Made by a program: the position numbers and the translations under genes
Notes under the pieces: model-generated
Told to the model about the DNA's origin: nothing
What the model saw: only the letters and a program-made list of their open reading frames with translations
Database searches by the model: none
Shown: positions 31,572 through 38,372 of the stretch, piece by piece
Layout of the letters: every line of letters starts with the position of its first letter
How positions within the stretch are numbered: position 1 is the stretch's first letter
Assembly: GCF_028737195.1 (NCBI RefSeq)
Contig: NZ_JAQZAJ010000001.1
Location: 372,001-436,000 of the forward strand
Length of the DNA stretch: 64,000 nt
Source of the DNA: Pseudovibrio exalbescens
Lineage (GTDB): Bacteria > Pseudomonadota > Alphaproteobacteria > Rhizobiales > Stappiaceae
Direction of reading: 5' to 3'

Positions 31572-33179
31572 ATGTCAGAGCGCATTCCAGAAAACGTGCG
31601 GCGGGCGGATTACACGGCCGCCGCCGGTCAAACCGATTTCATCATTTCCTTTCCTTATCAGGATCCTGCGGACGTTGCCGTGGCGCGTTACATCGGCGCT
31701 GGCGGTGATGAAGACGGGTTTTTGTTTCTGTCTCAGCCAGATGATTTTGAAGTCGTGGGCCAGCAGATTGTGCTGGTTACACCGGCGGCGGCTAACGATG
31801 TGATCCGCGTAGAGGGATCTGCGGCGCTGAAGCGCGTGACCGGAATTGCCCAAAGTGGCAAGTTCGCGTCTAAGCTGCTCGATGGTGAGCTGGACCGCCG
31901 GGTGATGGTTGAGCAGGAACTGGGGCGGGACCTTCTGGACTTGCGTGGCCGCGCATTTGTTGCCCGGTTTGATGAAGAGGGCGGCACCTTGCCTGGCAAA
32001 TCTGCGCGGGCCGGGCGGACGCTGGCTTTTGACCAGGCTGGCGAGCCGAAGCCCGGCCCAACGGCTGATGAGGTGGCACAGGCGCAAAGCCATGCGCAGG
32101 CGGCAGCCGGATCCGCCGGGGCTGCGCAGGCCTCTGCAACGCAGGCCAACACTGCAAAGGCGGAAGCGATCAGTGCGCGCGATGCCGCCTGGGCACAGGT
32201 GAAAGCGGCAAAGCCGAAGAATTGGGTAATCAATGGAGGGTTTACGGTAAATCAGCGTAATCCTGGAGTTGCAACTTTTTCTTCTGAAGCTTTTTTTGCC
32301 GATAGATGGAAGTTTTGGCCGGGCGCAGGGGGGGCTGCTCAAGTAAGTGCGTTCACAGACAATGCCTCACGCGTAGATGACACTTATCCGTCTCCTGTAT
32401 CATACCTTAAGTGCGATGTGACACAGCCCGGTCGGTACTTAGGGGTGCGACAAGACATTCCAGACTTGATGCAACTCGCAGGTAAGCGGGTTACTGTAAT
32501 GTTCAAATCAGCCTCAAACTCACGTGATATGCGCCTTGAGCTCAAGTATGATTTTAAAAGCCAGACCCCGCAACGAACGGTTAGGGATGAAGTAGTTTCT
32601 TTTCAGGGTCCTTCGAGTTGGGAGGTTATCAGCTTAGTTACCGACCTTCCTGCATTAGAGACTACAGATATCGTAAATGATCTATCTTCGGTATCAGTCA
32701 GACTTTGGCAGAATGACGACAATACAAACCCTTATACGTTTCGCTTAGGAGAATTTGGGCTTTACGAAGGTGATTGGAGTGGTCATCTTCAACCTTTCAC
32801 TTATGAGACGTTTGAAGAAACGTTACAAAAGTGCCTCCCTTACTACACTTCGTCATACTGTTTTCAAGAAGGTGATGCTCCTGGTTCAGTAACCAATAAA
32901 GGCGCGATTGGTTTTTTCACCGGTGATAGCACATTGGCGTTAAGTACTTTTGGACGCAGAGTTCTTGTTAATTTTCCTACTCCTTTGGTGCGGACGCCAG
33001 ATGTTACGATTTATTCCCCCGGCTCAGGTGTAGCGAGTAAAATCGAAGATGTATCATCTTCTTCTGATTTAGATGCCAGTATATTCGGCGTCACTCCTCA
33101 ACAATTTTACGGTGGGGCTGATGTAGGGGCTAAGGATCGCCTGTACCATTTCCACTACACAGCAGATGCGGAGATCTAA
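31572..33179 (+). CDS. Tail fibre protein
   Basis: A 535-residue protein. I use ATG 31572 since the family usually begins close to IPENVRRADYTAAAGQTDF; ATG 31539 would add 11 residues. The N-terminus is the virion-attachment domain of T7 gp17-like fibres (YTAAAGQTDFIISFPY). An Ala/Gln-rich coiled-coil stretch at residues about 165-215 leads into a receptor-binding half starting WVINGGFTVNQRNPG. DNA turns much more AT-rich at that point (about 32220), which suggests exchange of the host-range domain. Confidence 0.85.
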   Translation: MSERIPENVRRADYTAAAGQTDFIISFPYQDPADVAVARYIGAGGDEDGFLFLSQPDDFEVVGQQIVLVTPAAANDVIRVEGSAALKRVTGIAQSGKFASKLLDGELDRRVMVEQELGRDLLDLRGRAFVARFDEEGGTLPGKSARAGRTLAFDQAGEPKPGPTADEVAQAQSHAQAAAGSAGAAQASATQANTAKAEAISARDAAWAQVKAAKPKNWVINGGFTVNQRNPGVATFSSEAFFADRWKFWPGAGGAAQVSAFTDNASRVDDTYPSPVSYLKCDVTQPGRYLGVRQDIPDLMQLAGKRVTVMFKSASNSRDMRLELKYDFKSQTPQRTVRDEVVSFQGPSSWEVISLVTDLPALETTDIVNDLSSVSVRLWQNDDNTNPYTFRLGEFGLYEGDWSGHLQPFTYETFEETLQKCLPYYTSSYCFQEGDAPGSVTNKGAIGFFTGDSTLALSTFGRRVLVNFPTPLVRTPDVTIYSPGSGVASKIEDVSSSSDLDASIFGVTPQQFYGGADVGAKDRLYHFHYTADAEI

Positions 33180-33181
33180 CA

Positions 33182-33622
33182 ATGCCTCTCAACTCAATCC
33201 AGTTTACAGGGTCGGAGCAGGTGAGCGTTGCGATTTCATATGCTAGCGGTGAGACGGTGTTTTGTGCGTATCCAATTGTTGGTTGGCGTGCTGAACAAGT
33301 TGCGGAATGGCTTGCTGCCGGCAACGAGATTCAGCCGTATGTAGCACCAGCCCCAACTGAAGCCGATTATGAGGCTGCCATTCAGGCGGTGATTGATGAA
33401 GCTGCGGCAACCAGGCGATACATGCACGGCAACTCGTTGGCTTCCTACACCGCATCAACAAACCCCAGGTGGGCGGCAGAGGCTCAAGCGTTTGTCGCTT
33501 GGAGGGACGCTGTATGGGCCTATGCCTACGCTGAACTGGACAAGGTGCTAGCAGGTAAACGAGCCCGGCCAACCGTTGAGCAGTTCTTGACCGAGTTACC
33601 GGTCATAGAGTGGCCTTCCTGA
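33182..33622 (+). CDS. Tail fibre assembly-like protein (DUF4376-like)
   Basis: A 146-residue protein with PAPTEADYEAAIQAVIDEAA and RYMHGNSLASYTASTNPRWA, resembling the conserved part of fibre assembly and DUF4376-type proteins encoded directly after fibre genes. It starts two bases after the fibre stop. It could act as a fibre chaperone or a minor fibre part. Confidence 0.65.
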   Translation: MPLNSIQFTGSEQVSVAISYASGETVFCAYPIVGWRAEQVAEWLAAGNEIQPYVAPAPTEADYEAAIQAVIDEAAATRRYMHGNSLASYTASTNPRWAAEAQAFVAWRDAVWAYAYAELDKVLAGKRARPTVEQFLTELPVIEWPS

Positions 33623-33674
33623 TCCATTGACGCGGCTTGCGCGCCTCTAAGCTGTGAGGAGCAAGGAGGCGATA

Positions 33675-34484
33675 ATGGCTGGTGGCTTTGAAAAATCATT
33701 GAAGGTGGTGCTTGGCTTTGAAGGAGGCTATGTGAACCACCCGCGCGACCCGGGCGGTGCAACAAATCGGGGTGTCATTCAACGCAGTTATGATAGGTTC
33801 CGCAAGGCACGGGGCTATCCCTCGCGCCCGGTGCGACAGATCACAGACGCGGAAGTCTATGCCATTTACAAGCACGACTATTGGGACCGTGTTGCTGGTG
33901 ACTTGCTTCCACCCGGGCTGGATCTCGCAACGTTTGACGGGGCTGTCAACTCAGGCGTGAGCCGGGGTGCCAAGTGGCTTCAAGCGTCAATCGGTGTGGC
34001 GGCCGATGGCATTGTGGGGCCGCAAACGGTCTCAAAGGCTCGGGAGGTCCTTGAGCCAACAAAGGTAATCCGCGCCATGTGCGCCAAGCGCCTTTCGTTT
34101 CTTCAACGTTTATCCCATTGGTCCACCTTCAAACGAGGCTGGAGCCGCCGTGTTGCCAAGGTCGAAGTGCTGGCCACTGAAATGGCGCTGGATGATCTGG
34201 GCTACACGGCTAAATCCAAGGCTGCCCACATGGCCGGTACGTCACAAAAACTGGAGAAGGGCAGAAAGCAGAGCGGCAAAGCCGCTGCCGGGGCGGGCAG
34301 TGGGGCCACTGGCGCCGGCCTTGGTGCCGAGCAACTGGATGCAGCCAGCTCAAGCGGCGCGATCTGGCTTATTGCATTGGTACTGGCGGTGGCCGCCGGG
34401 GTGTACCTCTACAAGCGCGCGTCTGCTTCTGGTCGGCTGGCCGCCTATCGCCAGCGCTTGGCCGAACTTGCCGAGGAGTTGTGA
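33675..34484 (+). CDS. Endolysin (GH108 muramidase) with C-terminal membrane helix
   Basis: A 269-residue lysin starting at ATG 33675 behind AAGGAGG. Glu16 in GFEGGYVNHPRDPGGATNRG is the catalytic residue of GH108 N-acetylmuramidases. The peptidoglycan-binding part follows (VAADGIVGPQTVSKA, about 112-126). An Ala/Gly linker leads to one membrane helix at about residues 235-255 (WLIALVLAVAAGVYLYKR). The enzyme would cut the glycan chains. Membrane anchoring could hold it inactive until the holin fires. It precedes the holin by three bases. Confidence 0.88.
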   Translation: MAGGFEKSLKVVLGFEGGYVNHPRDPGGATNRGVIQRSYDRFRKARGYPSRPVRQITDAEVYAIYKHDYWDRVAGDLLPPGLDLATFDGAVNSGVSRGAKWLQASIGVAADGIVGPQTVSKAREVLEPTKVIRAMCAKRLSFLQRLSHWSTFKRGWSRRVAKVEVLATEMALDDLGYTAKSKAAHMAGTSQKLEKGRKQSGKAAAGAGSGATGAGLGAEQLDAASSSGAIWLIALVLAVAAGVYLYKRASASGRLAAYRQRLAELAEEL

Positions 34485-34487
34485 GCC

Positions 34488-35006
34488 ATGAGCCTTTCCA
34501 TTCTTCTTCCGATCCTGACTGAAGTTGGCGTTCCATTGCTGCGCAACGTTGTGGGCCGCGCCCTGGGCGCGCCCGCCGGCGAAATCGCTTCAGGTGTTGT
34601 GACGCTGATTGCTGATTCACTCGGGGTGGAGCGTACCCCTGAAGCGATTGCCAATAAGTACAACCGTGATCCGCAGGACGTTGCAGAGAGCCTTCGCTAT
34701 GTGGAGACAAGCCAGAAAGAGTTTCTGGTGACCATGCTCGATACGATCAACCAGACCATGCAGAAGGAGCAAAACGCCCGTGGGTTGCTGACGCGAATTT
34801 GGCGGCCGGTATTCGGCCTAATCTTCGGGATGGTGTATGGCCTGCTTGGCTTTTGCCTGGTCTATGCGATTGCGACCAGCGCCGATCCTATTCAGGCGCT
34901 TGGGTTGATCGGCGGATATCTGACAACGTATCTGGCCTGTGGCACCTCCGTTCTAGGTGTCTATGTCTGGCAGCGTAGTGCAGAGAAGAAGCAGGGCGTG
35001 GCCTGA
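34488..35006 (+). CDS. GTA-type three-TM holin
   Basis: A 172-residue protein with a conserved N-terminal part (PLLRNVVGRALGAPAGEIA), a charged middle segment and two clear hydrophobic spans (GLIFGMVYGLLGFCLVYAI, then LGLIGGYLTTYLACGTSVLG), matching the 'holin of 3TMs, for gene-transfer release' family known from gene transfer agents of alphaproteobacteria. It would permeabilise the inner membrane at the end of the cycle. It follows the endolysin gene and precedes the last phage gene. Confidence 0.75.
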   Translation: MSLSILLPILTEVGVPLLRNVVGRALGAPAGEIASGVVTLIADSLGVERTPEAIANKYNRDPQDVAESLRYVETSQKEFLVTMLDTINQTMQKEQNARGLLTRIWRPVFGLIFGMVYGLLGFCLVYAIATSADPIQALGLIGGYLTTYLACGTSVLGVYVWQRSAEKKQGVA

Positions 35007-35019
35007 AGGGAGTTTATTT

Positions 35020-35295
35020 ATGGCGACTGGTTCAGGTAGCGGCTGGCTTCGAATGGATATTTCGCTGGGGAACATCATCACCATTGGCGGCATGCTGGTG
35101 GGTATGGCTCTCGGATGGGGGCAGTTACAATCCAAAATCACAGAGCACACTCGTCGAATTGACAAGCTTGAGCAGGCCGAAAGCGATCGTCTCAGCGAGC
35201 GCGTAGTGCAGGTTCAATTGTTCGCTGAGATACGGGCGGATATTAAATACTTGAGACAAGCTATTGAACGGTTGGAGCGTGATCCACAACCATGA
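35020..35295 (+). CDS. Membrane-anchored coiled-coil protein (spanin-like)
   Basis: A 91-residue protein; ATG 35020 follows AAGGGAG and the stop is 35293-35295. One hydrophobic helix (LGNIITIGGMLVGMALGWGQ) is followed by a charged coiled coil (ITEHTRRIDKLEQAES). The layout of N-anchored membrane helix plus coiled coil, together with the position after endolysin and holin, suggests a spanin-type or holin accessory protein. I recognise no exact family. Confidence 0.6.
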   Translation: MATGSGSGWLRMDISLGNIITIGGMLVGMALGWGQLQSKITEHTRRIDKLEQAESDRLSERVVQVQLFAEIRADIKYLRQAIERLERDPQP

Positions 35296-35310
35296 ACGGG
35301 GCAAGAACGC

Positions 35311-35410
35311 GTGAGACTTTCGTGAGACTTTTTTTTGGTCTCACAGGTCTCATGTTCTCGTAGTGTTCTTTTGGGATATTTTGCTAACCAATTGAAATCT
35401 CTGTGAGATT
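35311..35410. repeat. Arm-type repeats GTGAGACTT just inside the right end
   Basis: Direct copies GTGAGACTT at 35311 and 35322 are followed by inverted GTCTCAC at 35338 and GTCTCAT at 35347, and GTGAGAT at 35403. The motif matches the inverted repeat at 657-681. In the circular phage both groups lie within about 105 bases of the attachment core. This suggests arm-binding sites for the integrase. Confidence 0.5.
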
Positions 35411-35412
35411 TT

Positions 35413-35457
35413 TGGTGAGCCCGCACGGGTTCGAACCGTGGACCTACTGATTAAAAG
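35413..35457. repeat. Right attachment site (45-bp direct repeat)
   Basis: This is the copy of the 45-bp repeat inside the intact tRNA-Lys gene. It covers the encoded CCA, acceptor 3' strand, T arm, variable loop, anticodon 3' stem and the first part of the anticodon loop. The prophage carries the sequence that rebuilds the tRNA 3' end. Confidence 0.95.
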
Positions 35458-35488
35458 TCAGTTGCTCTACCAGCTGAGCTACGGGCTC
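35413..35488 (-). tRNA. tRNA-Lys (UUU), CCA encoded
   Basis: Read on the minus strand, a 76-base cloverleaf. The 7-bp acceptor GAGCCCG pairs with CGGGCTC, the D arm contains AGCTCAGCTGGTAGAGC, and the anticodon stem ACTGA/TCAGT encloses CTTTTAA with anticodon UUU. The T arm has GGTTCGAACCC-type pairing, then discriminator A and CCA. The gene is complete and is the integration site of the prophage. Its transcription points into the prophage's right end. Confidence 0.97.
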
Positions 35489-35778
35489 TCTTGGCTTGGC
35501 GTTGCGCCGCTGCCGTGAGGCGTCTTCTAAGGATTTCAGTTTCTTACCGCAACCCCTTTTTTTCATTTTCCACATTGAGCCAAAAAACTGTTTTGTGAGG
35601 TGGTTTGGTGGGCTGGATTTTGAAAGGGGCAGCTGGCCAATGCTGATGCGTACAGCAATGCGTGGTCAGTTGGGATACTTGTTATCCCTCAACTTGCCAA
35701 ATTCAGGCGGCCAATACACCAAACATTCCCCTTGCATTTTTATTGAGAGAATCCCTTCGATTGTGATAGGTATTTTGC

Positions 35779-36471
35779 ATGATCGAGGCTCTGAACCTGT
35801 CGCAATCTGTCGCCGCAAGAATGCAGGCTGTTGCTGCAAGCCCTTCCGTGCGTCCTCAGACAGAAGAAACGGCGAAGTTCAATATCGATTATGCGGTTCC
35901 TAAGGATTCCGTAGAGATAGGCAGCAACCTATTCAACAATCCCGTTGCTGCGTCCTCTGAAAGCAATGATGCCTCGGGAGAGCGTTTATCGGAAAGCGAG
36001 CAGCAGCAGGTAGAAGAGCTGCAAGAACGTGACGCAGAGGTTCGCACGCATGAACAAGCGCACGTTGCCGCTGGTGGGCCTTATGTCAGTGCGCCGACCT
36101 ACACCGAGCAGCGTGGTCCAGACGGACGTAGCTATGCCATCGGTGGTGAGGTGTCCATTGATGCGTCACCCATATCTGGCGATCCAGAGGCCTCAATTGC
36201 AAAACTGCAGACTGTGATTGCTGCGGCACTTGCGCCAATGCAGCCTTCCGCTCAGGATCAAGCGGTTGCCAATCAGGCGCAGCAGAACCTGGCGCAGGCC
36301 TATGCGGACCAGCGTGATCAGAAGGGCAATCTTGTAGAAGGCGAGGAAGAGCGGGGCGGTGCGTTGCAGTCTTTGCTTCAGCTTCAGGAAAATGCAGGAG
36401 CCTCCGCCGCTTCTGAAGCGTCAACTCAAGTCTTCACTGCCATTCAAGCGTATCAAAGCGTCGGTGCTTAA
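35779..36471 (+). CDS. SprA-like putative metalloprotease
   Basis: A 230-residue protein with the signature of the SprA-related family: VRTHEQAHVAAGGPYVSAPT at about residues 89-108, followed by YTEQRGPDGRSYAIGGEVSID. The HEQAH motif is an HExxH-type zinc site. The N-terminal 80 residues are low complexity and the C-terminal part is Ala/Gln rich. No signal peptide is evident. The family has no firmly established substrate. It is the first host gene after the tRNA. Confidence 0.8.
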   Translation: MIEALNLSQSVAARMQAVAASPSVRPQTEETAKFNIDYAVPKDSVEIGSNLFNNPVAASSESNDASGERLSESEQQQVEELQERDAEVRTHEQAHVAAGGPYVSAPTYTEQRGPDGRSYAIGGEVSIDASPISGDPEASIAKLQTVIAAALAPMQPSAQDQAVANQAQQNLAQAYADQRDQKGNLVEGEEERGGALQSLLQLQENAGASAASEASTQVFTAIQAYQSVGA

Positions 36472-37296
36472 CGCCGCTCTTTTCCGACAGAGCTTCTTAC
36501 CTGAGGTTTGTTCTTTAAATGGTGCCCCTAAAGGCCTGCCTTTAGGCGTCTCGCGCTTCAAATTCTTGTGTGTTTGATCGTTGAGATGAGTTCACTGGTT
36601 TGGGGTGCTCCCGGCTTTGCGGATGTTTCGAGAATTCATGCCGACGGCGGGTGAGGCCAGTTGCCGATTGTCGCCATCGAGTGCCGATGTAAAGGCGCAC
36701 GCAAAATTACATCACAGAAGTTGAGTGTTGATGATCGATTCTCTTGATCAATGGCTGAGGGTTGCGTATTGCCCTCTACGGGGTTTTTCATAAACAAACC
36801 TGAATCGTAGAGGATTTATGCCACCCCACAGGCGTGTCTCCTGCAGATGGTTTATCAAGAAATCTAGCTGTTTTTATCGAAAACTAAGTACTGATTTTGG
36901 AAAGATTGTCAGTCTTGTGGCGCATTAGTGTTCCTGCGACTGTTCAATAATCTATCTCCTAGTTATCAATCGGTTTTGTTGTCGGCGCACCCAGTTATGT
37001 TTTCGCCCTGCATGGATTCCCTTGGAATGGGGTGGGGCTCAGGAAAAAAATATTACCAATTCTTTTCAGTGGGGATTTTTCTCTTTAATTGTATGGGGTA
37101 AGGGTTGTATCCTACGTACGACAACCACGCGTTCAGACTACGGGTAATTGCGTCCGTCCTTTTTGAAGGGTAATGAGCGTTTTGGAGGGTGGCCTCAAAA
37201 TCACCGGTTTGTTGGTTGGGCGCACCTGCGTTTAAACCGGCGTCCTGTTCAGTTCTTGAATGGGGCTCAACTATAAAAGTTAACTTGGAGGATTCG
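36472..37296 (+). other. Long non-coding stretch before the TRAP operon
   Basis: I see no gene in about 825 bases. Two structures stand out. A perfect 9-bp hairpin CCTAAAGGC/GCCTTTAGG at 36527-36546 has a two-base loop and no T run and may be a weak terminator. A dyad with 6-bp arms GGTTGT/ACAACC at 37103-37126 lies about 170 bases before the TRAP gene start and could bind a regulator. Confidence 0.4.
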
Positions 37297-38256
37297 ATGA
37301 AGATCAAATCAGTTGCACTTGGTGCCGCACTTGTAGTGGGTAGCATGTCCGGCGCAGCAGTTGCGCAACAGCAGTTCATCTCCATCGGCACCGGTGGTGT
37401 CACCGGCGTTTACTATCCAACGGGCGGCGCGATCTGCCGTCTTGTAAACAAGGACCGTCGCGACCACGGTATTCGCTGTTCTGCTGAATCTACCGGTGGT
37501 TCGGTTTACAACGTGAACACCATCCAGAATGGCGAGTTGGAGTTCGGTGTTGCCCAGTCTGACGTTCAGGCAAATGCCTACGAAGGCCGTGCTCAGTGGG
37601 ATGGCAAGCCATTTGAAGAGTTGCGCGCTGTGTTCTCCGTTCACCCAGAGCCGCTGACAGTTCTGGCTTCCCAAGGCGCAGAGATCCAGGGTCTTGATGA
37701 CTTTGCTGGCAAGAAAGTAAACATCGGCAACCCTGGTTCCGGTCAGTATGCGACTTGGCAGCTGATGAATGAAGAGGGCGTTGTCGACACCGCTGCTTTG
37801 GCACTGGCGACCGAATTGAAGTCCGCTGAAGCTGGTCCAGCTCTTTGCGATGGCAAGATTGATGCGTACATGTGGCTTGTTGGTCACCCATCTGCTTCCA
37901 CTCAGGAAACCATCTCAACCTGTGACGCGCAGCTGGTGAACATTGGCGGCGAAAAGGTAGATGAGCTTGTCGACAAGTACTCCTACTTCCGTAAGGCAAC
38001 AATCCCAGCAGGCATGTACAACAACGAAGAAGACGTAACCACTTTTGGTGTTGGTGCGACCTTCGTAACTTCTGCTCAGGTTCCTGAAGATGTCGTGTAC
38101 ATTGTTGTGAAAGCAGTCTTTGAAAACTTCGATGATTTCAAGAAGCTGCACCCAGCTTTTGCAAACCTCAAAGAAGAAGAAATGATCAAAGACTCTCTGA
38201 CAGCTCCGCTGCACGATGGTGCAGTGAAGTACTACAAAGAGCGCGGCTGGATGTAA
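37297..38256 (+). CDS. TAXI-type TRAP transporter solute-binding protein
   Basis: A 319-residue periplasmic protein; ATG 37297 follows GGAGG. A Sec signal peptide is visible ([17 protein letters not shown], cleavage before QQF). The mature part opens with [20 protein letters not shown], a hallmark of the TAXI subfamily of TRAP binding proteins, and contains [14 protein letters not shown]. It captures a solute, perhaps glutamate-like or another organic acid, which cannot be told from sequence. The fused permease follows after a hairpin that could lower downstream expression. Confidence 0.9.
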   Translation: MKIKSVALGAALVVGSMSGAAVAQQQFISIGTGGVTGVYYPTGGAICRLVNKDRRDHGIRCSAESTGGSVYNVNTIQNGELEFGVAQSDVQANAYEGRAQWDGKPFEELRAVFSVHPEPLTVLASQGAEIQGLDDFAGKKVNIGNPGSGQYATWQLMNEEGVVDTAALALATELKSAEAGPALCDGKIDAYMWLVGHPSASTQETISTCDAQLVNIGGEKVDELVDKYSYFRKATIPAGMYNNEEDVTTFGVGATFVTSAQVPEDVVYIVVKAVFENFDDFKKLHPAFANLKEEEMIKDSLTAPLHDGAVKYYKERGWM

Positions 38257-38282
38257 TCATCCAAACGACTTGTCATGATGAG

Positions 38283-38306
38283 ACGGGGCGGACGTGTTCG
38301 CCCCGT
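38283..38306 (+). terminator. Hairpin between binding protein and permease
   Basis: A perfect 8-bp stem ACGGGGCG/CGCCCCGT with an 8-nt loop lies 27 bases after the binding-protein stop. No strong T run follows. It could stabilise the first cistron or partly terminate transcription, giving more binding protein than permease. Confidence 0.5.
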
Positions 38307-38372
38307 TCCTTGTTAAACACTTTAAAAACAACAAGTTAAAGAAACCCAATTTCTGTTTGTGGGGAGTGTAGT

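Larger units (their letters stand above)
567..35457. mobile_element. Temperate T7-like podovirus prophage integrated in tRNA-Lys
   Basis: The element is bounded by the 45-bp direct repeats and spans about 34.8 kb. It contains an integrase next to the left repeat, a repressor/Cro-like switch with shared operators, primase and SF3-like helicase genes, terminase, and a full short-tail virion and lysis set in the rightward direction. All core modules look intact with no obvious frameshifts, so it may be inducible. It differs from T7 in having no RNA or DNA polymerase gene. The intact tRNA is restored at the right end. Much of the element looks richer in GC than the host flanks, with AT-rich islands at 12.6-14.9 kb and 32.2-33.2 kb. 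Confidence 0.93.

Noticed and set aside
34488-35006. Evidence of a gene transfer agent
   Set aside because: The holin family is GTA-like, but the other genes are T7-like with integrase and attachment repeats. A prophage explains the cluster.
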